Source: Datnioides undecimradiatus
Lineage: Eukaryota > Chordata > Actinopteri > Lobotiformes > Datnioididae
NCBI GenBank assembly: GCA_008933995.1
Contig: WARS01000011.1
Coordinates: forward strand, 16,928,016-16,992,015
Direction of reading: 5' to 3'
Length of the DNA stretch: 64,000 nt
Positions 23,159-34,900 of the stretch are shown in pieces (the first letter of the stretch is position 1; every line of letters begins with the position of its first letter). Made by a program: the position numbers and the translations under genes. The notes below the pieces were generated by a model, which did no database searches, was not told the origin of the DNA, and saw only the letters and a list, made by a program, of their open reading frames with translations.

Positions 23159-25118
23159 CCACACCAGCCCTCCCTGGTTACCATGACGACGCATTTTGAC
23201 TTTGGAAGAGGGTTTTAATGGAGGAGTTGAGGACGGGTTGTGGTTGCGGAGGTGGCACTTAAGCTCTGACTGGACACCTTCCTGCCCTCCCGTTGGGCTC
23301 AGATGAGGGTAATTCTCTCATCAGCCTGACTAATAGTTACTCTCCTCTCTCGTCTTTCCCGCCCACTCCTGCCTTTCCGTTGATATTTCAGGCGATTGGC
23401 TGAGACAAGCTAAGTCACCGAATAGCAGAAAGGAATTCAAGAGGTTTGGGACACGATGACCTGCAGCTGTAAACGTTAAAGAAGAAATGAGATAAGAGCC
23501 AAAGGAAAAGCCTGAAGGGACTTTAAGAGCAAGTTAGACGTCAGTTCGTGGTTTATTTTTCCATTTTTTTTAACCTTTATCACTCAGAAAATGACCAGAG
23601 GTGATGAGCAGTTTGTGTGTATCTTGTATATTTCCAGTATATTTTAAAGTATCATGCCAAAAACACCTTCTAATCTCATATTTCTTACATCTGCCGGTGT
23701 TTATAATGGCTTCCTTCTTGCACCTCTGACTGCAGAGACTCTGCTCCAAAACGGCAGCTTTAAATTCAGCAGCGCTGAACCCGAATTGTGACATTTCCCG
23801 GTGTGATTTGGAGCTGCATTAATGTCTTGACACGCCAACGCTTTATTTATCTACTCACCCCTGAGAAGAAGGAAACACAGCCATGAATGTAGAAATGCAA
23901 AAGTGTTTTTGTAATGGTGTTTAAGATATTTTGTGATGGCACAGTCTCTCAAAAACACTGTAATACTGTAAACCTAATTTTCAATACTGGAATTTTGCTA
24001 TTTTGGTCTTTTCTGTGCAAGCAGCATCTACAGGTATATCGGGTTCTTCCTGGGATCTTTGCTAAGCTCCTTCTGAGTTTTACTTCCTTAAGTTCCCTAA
24101 GAGTCAAATCTTTGTTATTTAACTTGTCTTTCTCTGAAATTCCTGTATGGTAAACACAATTTAATGCTAATAAAGTTAAGTTTAGTTCATATTTTTACAT
24201 AGTTTTTCATTTCTCTGATCCCGTCTGCCACCTCATCACTTGGGGGGGCGAGTTCAGGAAACGTGTGAAACAACCGTTGTCAATAAATCTGAACTGTAAC
24301 ATCACTTTACTGGTTTTGGGCGTTGTTATCAGTGCGTTACCTCCTCATTAGCTTAATGAAAGACAGTGAAAGTCAATGACACAATCATCATGCGATAGCT
24401 CAAGCCTAAATAATATGCTGCTTTAAATCCAGTTTGTACCGAACAGCTTGAAACACCAACATGCTGAACCAAAGACGCAGCCATATCATCACTGACGTGT
24501 TCACACACTGTTGCGTGGCTCAGGACAGAAAAAGGTGAGCAAACAACATGTTAACTACGAATCTTTAAAACATATGTTAAAAAACAGTTTTACTGGCAAA
24601 ATGGTGTAGCATGAGCACCGGCAAGCTAGCAAGTGCTTAGCATGTTAGCATACACTGTGTAGATATGAAACCCCGTGACTTTCTCCAGTTAAACTCATGA
24701 CGACCCAGTCCACTTGTCTATCACTTGTTTTTTTGACAAATTAATGTGACGCTTGTTTGAATTTCAGCCACGTTTGCATGAGGTTAACAGTTTTTGATGA
24801 ATCCCGGCGTTTAGCGAGTCGCCTGCTGGCCCACAGTGTTTCAAAAGCTCCTCAAGTTGGACTACAACGCTTCATTTTGACAAAGTGACTAACATTTGTC
24901 ACGTTATTTTATTTTATGACATCTCTAATCAATGAGCTGGTACATTTTTATCACCACTCGCATAACTGAATTTTTTTTTTTTTCCCCCCATAGCTCTGCG
25001 ACCGGAGCGAGTACAACTCACTAAAGGTTACAACGACCTGCAGCCGCACAGTGGTCGCCCTGTGAGCTCTGCGAATGAAAGTGGCTATTGTAGGGTTTGT
25101 ATTGAGATGTTTGAAACT

Positions 25119-25121
<3 letters not shown>

Positions 25122-25156
<35 letters not shown>
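25122..25156. repeat. (TG)n microsatellite
   Basis: About 17 uninterrupted TG units in intergenic DNA. A short (CT)n run follows at about 25324-25341, just before the polypurine tract. Confidence 0.95.
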
Positions 25157-25161
<5 letters not shown>

Positions 25162-25449
25162 CCGATAGAGCGAGAATGAATGGACATTTGTGTGTCTGAG
25201 TGTGTGTGAACGTAGGGAATAAAGCCTGAGCGAAAGACGTCCAGACAGAATGAATGACATCAGCTTTTGGCTTCCGGTGAGTCGGCGGTCTCTGTCTGCC
25301 TCCCCCCTCTACCTCACCCTCGCGCTCTCTCTCTCTCTCTCCATTCACCCAGCGTCGCTCAGGAGGAGTCAATTACATCTGGGGGCGTCGCCATGGCAAC
25401 GCATGCAATAGGAGGAGGCATGAGTCATCACTATTCTTAAAAGCTGTTT

Positions 25450-26205
25450 GGAGAGTAGAGGAGTGGGAGAGGGAGGAGAGACGAGATGAGAGAGGTGGAG
25501 GAGAGGAAGGGGAGGAGAGAGGAAAATGGAGTGAGGTAAAAAGGAGACGAGGAGGAGGAGAGAAAGGGAGAGGGACATGGGAAAGTTTGGTGCAGGGAGG
25601 GGGGAGAAAACAAGGCGAGGAGAAAGGGGGAGTAGAGGAAATAAGGAGAGGAGACATTGTCAACAGAACAGGAGACAAGGAGAGGACAGTGTGATTATAT
25701 CAAAGGAGACATGAGGAGAGAAGAGGGACATGCAAAAGACAGGAAAGGACATGAGAAACTGGTATGAAACAAGGAAAGGAGACAAGGAGAGGAGAGGAAA
25801 TGGATGGAGGAGACAAGGAGGGAAGATAAAACTAAGAGAGAAGCCAAGGGGGGGATTTAAAAGAGGTAAGGAGAGGAGAGAAGACTGAAAGTTGAGCGAT
25901 GAGAAGATAAACGGGGGGAGACTAGTAAAAGAAACAAGAAAGGGGGGGAAGGAAACAAGGAGAGGAGGAAACTGGGGTGAAGTAGGAGACATGAGTGTGG
26001 AAGAAAGAGGGTGAGAGGAAGAAAATGGGGTGAGATTAAAAGCCAGAAAGGAGAAACAAGGAGAGCAACAAAAAAGACAAGAGTGGGAGGAGATTTAAAA
26101 AAAAGAGGGAAGCAGAGATGAGACGGAGGAGAAGACAGGAGGAGAGGAGAGGAGAAAGAGGAGAGAGCAGGAGAAATGAGACGTGGAGGAGGAAGGGGTG
26201 CGTGT
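25450..26205. repeat. Long degenerate polypurine (GA-rich) tract
   Basis: About 750 bp of the + strand is overwhelmingly purine and built from degenerate ggagacaaggagagga-like units, with occasional pyrimidine interruptions (for example near 25690 and 25760). Pro/Ser/Leu/Phe-rich open frames on the opposite strand are by-products. It looks like an expanded minisatellite. Confidence 0.85.
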
Positions 26206-27742
26206 TGGCAGAGCGGTGACAAGGAGCTTTGTTTATGGAGCAATAACAGGCTTATGTGTCTGGACTGTGGACCATTAATAAAGACACACACACACACACA
26301 GACATAAAAACAAGGCCACACACACACTTTGAGAGGCTGTTGCAGGTGAGAACACGTGTGATTTGTTGTGCTTGATAACATATTGAACAATGTTTTCACA
26401 GTTTGATTTTTTTTTTTAATTACTCCTCCTCCTCCTCCAACATTACAGCCAAGCCTCCACCTCGACAGAAATGTTTTACAGATTTATTTTCTTTTTTCAC
26501 ACAGTAAAAAGTCTCAGAAACAGGCCCCTCCTCTTTGGCTGACGTTAAATATCACATTAAATAATCACATAAATACACTAAACTAAAATTACCTACATCA
26601 GCCTGTGCCCGGGTACAAAAAACCCCCAAATCATTCGTCCTGTTTAACTCTAAAACTATTTTCTATGATGCTAAAATACATGTTTTTATTTGTTCTACAG
26701 CAGATGTTTCCAGGTTTTGGGGGGTTAGTTCATTTTCAGTTTGAACTGAGCAGGGAGACACTTTATGCCCCGTGCTGCAGCAGACAGAAGTCTCTGCTCT
26801 AATAAAACTGCAAGTCATTGTTTTATGACAGAGCTTTAACTCTGAAACTTTTGGTCAAAGTCATAAAAGTGTTTCTTTGGAGTGGCTGTAGGTCGTGAAT
26901 TCACATCTGAATGTAATCCTTTTCTAATCATTTGAAAGTGAACTGACCCCCAGTTCAGTCACACGTGGATAAAGAACAGCTTCCACCTGTAGATGCAGGA
27001 CATGTCCACCTGAGGATCACTCATCCAATCGTCAGAAACAGTCACTTTGGTTCATCTCACATTAAAATACCACAGGTCGTTTGGTGCGACGGCAGATACA
27101 AACACTCGCCAGGTAGTCGCCATCATGTAAAAGTACATTTATACTATTCGATTAATCAAGTGGTTCTTTCCCTTTAGTTTCTAAAATATACTAATTTATA
27201 CCACAGTTTTTCAAATTCTAGTTTGATTTGCCCCCTGAAAAAACAAAAAAATAAAAATAAAAAGTAATACAGCATGAGTCCGACAGCGTCTACCAACTCT
27301 TAAATATCTCTCTCAGAAGTCGTTTAAAGGCACATTTGCAAATAAATCGGGTTTCCATTGAACGGCAGAGCATCACTAAAAAGACTTAAAGCACAGTTTG
27401 ATCAAGTTTGCTCATGGTTTACAGTACAAATACATGAATTTCTTGTTATTTTGGTTGTGTGAAGTGAACTAAAATATACTGTACCACAACTTGAACGTAC
27501 TGCAGGTAGCAACAAGAGCCAAATGTATAACTAACTGATGATAAAACGTATCCCTCCAGATTACTGACATTAATCTCTAAAATCATACAAGTCCCTGATG
27601 TTTGCATCATACTCATCTTTGTGTGTTAATTACAGTAGATCGTGTCTGGGCACAACCAGGCCCTCTGTGTGATTTAAATGCAAAACGGCCTCAGAATCAG
27701 GTCGATTCTGTAAAATTATCATCTGAAACCTCGTCAAGAACA

Positions 27743-27748
27743 TTTATT
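27743..27748 (-). promoter_or_regulatory. Candidate PPIP5K1 polyadenylation signal
   Basis: AATAAA on the - strand (tttatt on +). It is the first canonical hexamer downstream of the PPIP5K1 stop at 28900 and would give a 3' UTR of about 1.15 kb. No closer AATAAA or ATTAAA was found on that strand. Confidence 0.4.
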
Positions 27749-27807
27749 TTTATAAAACAGATGTGCAGAGTTACAAGGAGTGAGTAAATGAGCGTATAGA
27801 CTCGAAG

Positions 27808-27960
27808 GAATAGTTATTTGCTTTCTCACCAAGAGGCTAAGCTGTAGGCTAAGAATGAGGCTAAGTGCAGCCGCCACTTAGCTTAGCTTAGCACAAACAC
27901 TGGAAATAGGAGGAAACAGCTAGCCTCCATCCAAAGATAACAAACACCACCTTACATCAC
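27808..27960. repeat. Dispersed fish repeat, GCTTAGC core (copy 2, reversed)
   Basis: It contains aaggaatagtt, cttagcttagcttagcac and cactggaaataggaggaaac followed by agctagcc. This is the reverse orientation of the modules at 15868-16020. It would fall within the inferred PPIP5K1 3' UTR. Confidence 0.55.
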
Positions 27961-28604
27961 CTCTGAAGCTCAATACTGAGGACTTTATATTAAGTTTGGT
28001 CAATTCAAACAAAACCTGCTGAGCCTAAAGTACAAATTGTAAAGATCATCCAGTGCAAACAGTTGTTTTTTTTAGTTTTTATACAAATTAAAACAAACAA
28101 AATAACTTACTGTCTTATTACTGTTGGTCAGCATTCAGGTTAGGTGTCGTCCTGTTTCCAGCATTTGTCCAAAGCTAATGGCTAACGGGTGTGGAGTCAC
28201 GTGAAACAGATGAACAGAAGACGGGTCCTGGTCATCTCATCCTCACCGTTTGCCAAAATGTCCGACTATTGCTTTAAGCTCAAGCACGTTAGCAAGTTAC
28301 TGCATTTCATTTGATCCTTTCAGCAGACAGCAGTCTGTTGTTTCAGGGCCGGCTGCAGCGCGGCAGTCTGACAGTCTGTGGACGCAGCTCCGTCGTACAT
28401 GTCTGCGGTCAAAGGTGAGGCAGCTGATTTGTGCAATATTTCGTATAAAGAAACCAGAAAAATAAAAGAAAAACTAAACAAACAGCAGGCACTACTGCTG
28501 TTTTAGCGGTGGAAGCAGCATCCAGATTAAAGCGAAGGCACACCTGGTGTGAATGTTGGCTCGATGCACTGTCCCTGCTGGTTCATGAATGTGTCCATAA
28601 ACTG

Positions 28605-28633
28605 AGAAGGAGGAGGAGGAGGAGGAGGAGGAA
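28605..28633. repeat. (AGG)n trinucleotide run
   Basis: About nine AGG units, just beyond the PPIP5K1 stop. On the transcribed strand it is a CCT-rich run in the inferred 3' UTR. Confidence 0.8.
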
Positions 28634-28899
28634 GGTGATGAGAGGTGACGAGCTCCTGACGCTCCAGTGTTTAGTCTCTTTGCACAGAGCAGAGACGGTG
28701 TGGTGATCAGACGTGTGGCGCTCCAGTTTCAGTGATTATACTTACAGCCTCTCCAGAAGCAGCGTCTCCTCCGGTGTTTTTGTTGTCGTGAGTGTGTGCA
28801 GAAGGCCAGAGGAAAGCGAGACATGGATAAACACAGGTCCTCAGGTGGTGCCCCGTGATGCCCCGAAGTCCTCGTGTCGTGTTTTCCCAGACGGGGAGT

Positions 28900-28991
28900 C
28901 TACTCAGTGAAGCTGAAGTTCAGGCCGGAGCTCTCTGTGATTGGGGACGAGGGGCCTGCGCTGGATACAGCACTGGAGGGGATGCTGCCAT
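28900..28991 (-). CDS. ppip5k1: PPIP5K1 last coding exon (residues 1188-1217)
   Basis: The acceptor is TTAAAG. The exon completes a split histidine codon and reads [19 protein letters not shown], then [10 protein letters not shown] and TAG (28902-28900). The SSAGPSSP block matches the mammalian PPIP5K1 tail, which confirms the exon. The protein stops soon afterwards, so the long C-terminal repeats of mammalian PPIP5K1 are absent. Confidence 0.88.
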
Positions 28992-31900
28992 CTTTAAAAT
29001 AAATACATAAAAGGACAGAGATAAATATCTGTTTGCATGAAAACAGATGAATTCTCTACAAATGCAAAACCTCTGTCAATCACTGATGGAGGCATTAATC
29101 TCATATATGCTCCTGTGCGTCATGTGCAGGGACGTGAAGAGCAGGAGAAGTGATCTGGTGCAAAAACAGGAAGGGAGCAGCGTCATCCCCTCGCCACTTC
29201 ATCCTCTGTTGCCATGGAGAACTTTATGAAAACGTTGTTTTTTGGGGGTTTTTTTGGGGGCGGTGGGGGGATTGTTTCATAAACCAAGACACATGTACCT
29301 CAAAGTTGATATCAGTAACCTGCCTGGTAAATACTGTAAGACTGAGCAAAGCTGCAGAACACTCATGAATCAGGTATTTCAGGCTTTTTTTAAACACGTG
29401 TTGCAGGAAAGTGATGTTTCATTGTTATTTTGACACAGAAAATCATTCCCAGTGACTGAAGGACTTAGTCATGCAGCAGTTTTTCCTGCAGCTTCAGCCA
29501 ATAGGAGAGCAGCCATTGTCGTATTCAGCCTGATGTAACCTCCAGCATCTCTGCCCGCACGCCACGTGACCAACGAGGCAAAGCGAGCAATCGGCTGTTA
29601 CAGCAAACGCAGACCAGGAGCACGTGGAAAGAAAAACAGAAACACAGAGGGATAAAAAGCCGCTCAGAGTGTGCACAATGTTGATAAAATAAACAAATGA
29701 CGCGGCGATAAGACGAAGGAGACGATAGGAGAGCAGACGCTTCATCAGTCAGCTGGCGGGAGGATGAATGAAACACCTCGCCACCCAAGAAATAAGAAGA
29801 GATTGAGGTGAAGATGAGGAACAAGAGGAGGAGGGCCACATTAAAGGAGTCATTAAAGGGGGGGTGATGTTCTCCAGGAGACCTGTTTTGCTGATCCCAC
29901 AGGGTGGACTGCCAGACGCTGCTGAGCTCGTCTGACAGTTTGGGGCTACAGTAAAGCTCATAAGCTGTTGATGAAAAGATCTCTGTTCCCTACAGTTTAA
30001 TAAGGCATGTTACGGTCATTTTGATGGCGCTCTGACCCAGAGAAACCTAAACCAGATGCTCAAGTTGGTGTTCAACGCTGAACTGAACTGACCGCACGCC
30101 ATTAATCGCCAACGACGTTCGAAGCGGTCATTTACGTGAGGCGTGACGGTTTATTCCTGACCAGTAAATTACAGATGACGAAGCAATCTCAACTCATTCA
30201 GTCATTTACCAAGCAAAAATACACAAGATAAAGAAAATAATAAAGAAAAATGCAGTTTCCAGCCTCTAAAATGAACTAAAAAGGAAAAAATATAAACAAA
30301 ATACCTACAAAACAACAGATTGTCATTATTAGAAAAGCACAAGTTTTCATATTAAAGGTTTTGGCCCGTCGGACCTCTACACGAGTCGGCACTTCATCAC
30401 TGAAGCTCGTCACCGATGCCGCTGTAAATCACCCTACTTCTGAGCCTGGTTCAAGGACACGCCAGCTGATGTGGGACTGAACATGTGTGACCCGTTTGTT
30501 ATGTTACAATTACTATCCGCCGCCACGAGGTCACTGCAGATAAATGAAGCCTATCAGGTCACACCTGCCACCAGCTGCAGCACGTGAAGGTCGTGCTGAA
30601 GGTGTCCGAGGCCGCTGCTTGTCTTAATCCAGGTTTTGCTGAGCGTGCGCGGCCTTTTACGGCATCAGTCATGCTTCTCATTCGCACGGTGGCTCGTTTT
30701 CACACATGGGATCCGCCCAGTGCAGCAAGAGAGAGGGAGGATTAAACGCAGTGTTCGAGACTGATGGCCACTGAGCAGTCGGTGCAAGGTATGAATAAAA
30801 AGTGAAGCATTCTGACAACTTAGAGGGAAAAATGGGGCTTTGAGACCAGAAACCAGTGAATGCAAACCACATTTCTTCTTGTTACAACACATAAATGTGA
30901 GCCTACATTTCACATTGCGGTATAAAATGATTTAAACACTCACGCCACAGAGGCTGACTCGGCGGCCGCAGAGACGTCTCAGAGCCGGAGGAGGACAGAG
31001 GCTGCTGAGGGCTGTACAGAGACGTCTGGCTCTGAGAGTCAAAAAGGCTGGAGAGCGCTGAAACGAAGGTGGGAGAGGAAACAAAGTTACGGTCACACGT
31101 GAGGAAATGAAACCACTTTAATTCTTCAACTTGCGTTTCTCTTTTAGTTTAATCTGCGCTTAAACTCTTTGCCAAAGACAGACCAGCAGGTGAAGCGACT
31201 ACGCCGGCCTACCTTTCATGGTTTTGGCGTGGGCCTCGCTGCTGCTCTCGCACACCGTGTTGAGGAACTCGTCCACCTGCTTCAGCGAGAGCGAGTTGTG
31301 CAGCGTCTCCAGCGGGTAGATAGAGGGCACCATGGAGCAGCCTTCGAACCCTGCGGCACAGACGGGGAGACACACAAAGTACAGCCGATCGTACCACTTC
31401 TGCATCAGACGGAGGAGGAGGAGGAGCATGAGGAGGAGGAGCGGTGACACTACAGCTGTCTGTGCATGTTGGGCGTTCTCCAGCTCAACATCTCACAGCC
31501 ATATAGACGAGCAGGTCCCAACATTCAGCAGCCGTTTCTGTTTGTTAACTCGCCACACAGACTTTAAGTCTACTGCGCTAACATTAGTGTCTTGTTACCT
31601 TCTACGGCGGCTGGTAGAGTTTACCTACTGTCCGTCCTCTCCGACAGTAGCTGCACTACAGAAACTTACCAGCTGTAATTAATGTAAGGAAAACATAATC
31701 AGCAGTGAGGCTTCTTTGTTTAGTAAGTGCACTGGAAACAAGCGGGCGTGGATCAATTCACTCTCAAAGTCCTCTTTAACATTAGCGCGTTGACTCGTGA
31801 GTAGACGGGTTGGACGTATGTTTGAAGACAAGCGCACGACTCGCGTGGAAAGCGATGTGTGTGCACCTAAAAAAAACCGCCAATCTGCAGAAAAGTAGAT

Positions 31901-34900
31901 GATACATAATGTGATTTAAGCAAATGAAAGTGACCATTAACATAATGTCAGTCAGTCAGATCTTTAGCAGCAATATCATGCTGTGAAAAGACTAAAACTG
32001 TAATAAAAACAAAAAGAACCTAAGTTTAGAAAGTAAAATTACTTATTAGGCAGCATAATAACTCACTGTAACACAACTGTACCATATACTATAAGATTTT
32101 ATTATTATTACTAAAGCATTAGTGTTATTGTTGTTTATAGACTGAGCTTTATATTTTTGTACACGAGTATAGTTTGGTGTTTCAACCCTAAACAATAAAT
32201 CTTATTAAGAACTCATTATAATGTTTTCTGTGTTATAGTGTCAAGCAAACCATAACATATAATATCAAATAAATGAGAGTAAATTAGAAAATACGTAATT
32301 TCACCCTGCCATGTGTCAGAAGTGTGAATTAAAATTGGTCTTTGGTAAATGGGATTCGCTACTTTTCCCACCCGTGGTTGTAATGGTTCACCGTGTTTGT
32401 TTAAAGAGATGGTCAAAGCTGCAGCCAACTACAGCGTTTTTTATTGGTTTTAATCCGAGGTGATGAAGGATTTTGTAGGTTTCCACCTTCTGTTTTCCTC
32501 TGGTGCGGTTACACCCTCAATAATCCCAACTGCAAACACTGGGAATGAAAAACAAGCCACAAAACATCAACGATCTGCTCTGCTGAAGTGCCTCTGAGTG
32601 AGACAGTGCACTTTAATGATGAGGCGGGCAGCATAAAAGACTATTTGTCCTTAAGGATCAGTTGTATCACAATAACATCTCTAGTTCTGGTGATTATTGG
32701 ATTGAAAGTGAATTGACCACAGCCCTGTTTATTAAAAGAGTAGCCTGCTGGTGTGGTTCTGTACTGTGTGATGCTGAAGTGAGTGATGTTCGGCAGATAA
32801 ACAGGCACAAAACTGTCCTCATTTGTGTTCAGCCTCTCTTTTTTTTAATATATTGTGTATCTGCTGAGAAACGCAGCTCCTAAACACAAACACAGCCATG
32901 CCGCGGCGAGCTGACTTTAACACACACACACACGTGGAGCGAACACAATCCGGGGGGTCGCTGGTCGCAGCCCAGACTAGGAGCGGCATGATGAAGCGAT
33001 ACCATGAGGAGAAAAAAGGGGGATGGATGGAGGTCGAAGCGGCGAACTCATCCATATCCCCAGAGAGCATGCTGGGTCGGCCTTGCATTTCTCCATGACT
33101 GATGTGCTGCGGCTACAGATTTCTCCACAGCTTCTCGCCGAAACAACTTGTCAAATATAACGACGCGAGCCGCGCGAACTGCAGCCGGCGCCTAATGGAC
33201 GGGAACCCTTCGAGGCCTTGAGGAGGCCGAGATATGAATCCCCCACAGCTGATCATTTTCACATCAAAGTTTTGCTGGAGCTGCTCAGTGTTCATGTTCC
33301 TCGTGGGATCAGTCGTGTGCAGGACACAAAACCTTTGATGGACACTGAGAAAACAATTGGAGGTGATCAAACTTGATGAAGCTACGTGATGTTTCTTCAT
33401 GACCTTTTGGCCAAACAGCTGATACGAGTAAAGAAACAGGACCACAAACAGCTGTAAACCTGAATTTAGAAAGCATTTATAATCTAATCTTCTCCCCAGA
33501 CGTTGACAAAGGCAGCTTTATCTATTACGAAAGCTTCTTCCTGCCAGAACTTTGATGACAGAAGTAAAACGGGACCTGCCTCGGCTCAGATAAAGCCTCA
33601 GGAGGAAGTGTTCCCGTGGCTCAGCAGACTAAGATGGGTATCGCATTTTCATAAGTTTGGCCTCGTTCTTTAGCTTCGGGTCCATGACATTTATCTCCAC
33701 TTCCAACTAATCATTCAAGAGTTGTATAAACCATAACATAAGGTGGCGATCGCTGCCTCTGCACGCGCCCCCTCTTTGCTGCAGCCTCTCCAGATCTCAA
33801 ATTCAGCTCACACACCAGATGCAGCGGGAGCAGAAAACAGTAGCGACGCTACACTGCACCATTCACTCAACCGACACACGGCGAGCGCAGAGACAGGAAA
33901 GGCAGGATGGCGGTGTGCAAAAGAGCAAAGGAAAAGTCATAAAAGTCGGTGTGACGAAGCTAAAAAGCAAAGTCTCAATCCCCTCGATGCCCGTGGCAAA
34001 AACATCTGTAACTTACTGCAGACGGAGACACAGCGTGCTCCAGAAACACTTTACAAAATCAGCAGTTTACGAACAGGCAACCGCTTAATTATCCAATTAA
34101 AATGAGGGAAGAGAAGACGACCCAAATCTTTCAACAGACGCTCAACTATCTGCCAGCTGGCCAGGAAACAGGTTTTGGGGGTCCTGGGGGAGACGGAGCG
34201 ACGCCCAGACGTGACCCCTCCCGGAGCAAAGGCCAAACTGGTGCCGCCACCACCTGATTCTTCTCTGGAGTGCTCGTCACCAGACAGATGTTTCTCTGTA
34301 GCCACTGCTGCAGGGCGGAGCATGCACACAATGCAGTTAGACGAGCCCGAAAGGGGAGTTTGTTTGGCTGGTCATCGAGTGTCCATCCAGCATGCACGTA
34401 GAGAAATTAGTCATCCATGTGCAAGTCTATGCCAATACTTAGCTTAAAAACATAAAATATCATTAACATTTGCCTCATTGTGTAGCTTTTCAGAGAAATG
34501 ATGCCCAACCATCTGCAAGACTGAGGGCCAAATAAACTTCAGGACTTAAAGACACAGTGAAATAAAGAAAATTGCATTTTCCAAGTTTTAATCCTGTGTC
34601 ATTGAGCTTATTGGTCAGTTTTAATGTTGTGTTTTACGAAAACTATACACCAGTAAGCTCCTACTGTGTTCTCTCCCTGTCAAACATCACCATATTGTTG
34701 ATGACTCACACCGAACTGTGGGCTTTTTACGTAAATGAATCCAATCAAATGCAATTTTGGTCAGTCAGCCATCATGTAAAACTGCACTCAGCTGCGAGCA
34801 GAGCGCATCTATTTGTTTCATTTCTTTTTATGCTGTTGGAGGGAGACGGTGCTTATTCGTCAGCAGAGAAGATAAGAGTGGGCCAACTCCAGATGCCAGG

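Larger units (their letters stand above)
17496..27742. other. Intergenic DNA between convergent MAP1A and PPIP5K1
   Basis: No exon with acceptable splice sites and recognisable protein was found on either strand. Short open frames here are low-complexity or interrupted. It contains a MITE (22033-22446), microsatellites (23087-23156, 25122-25156, about 25324-25341), a polypurine tract (25450-26205) and many AT-rich stretches. A small GC-rich patch at 18360-18500 stands out in composition. Confidence 0.7.

Noticed and set aside
22772..23218. A + strand open frame of 148 codons containing a Thr-His run, and its - strand Cys-Val counterparts
   Set aside because: Both cross the CA microsatellite; the open frames result from the dinucleotide repeat.
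25369..26399. Several Pro/Ser/Leu/Phe-rich - strand frames over the polypurine tract
   Set aside because: Polypyrimidine DNA cannot form stop codons readily, so open frames are expected by chance; no domain or splice signals.
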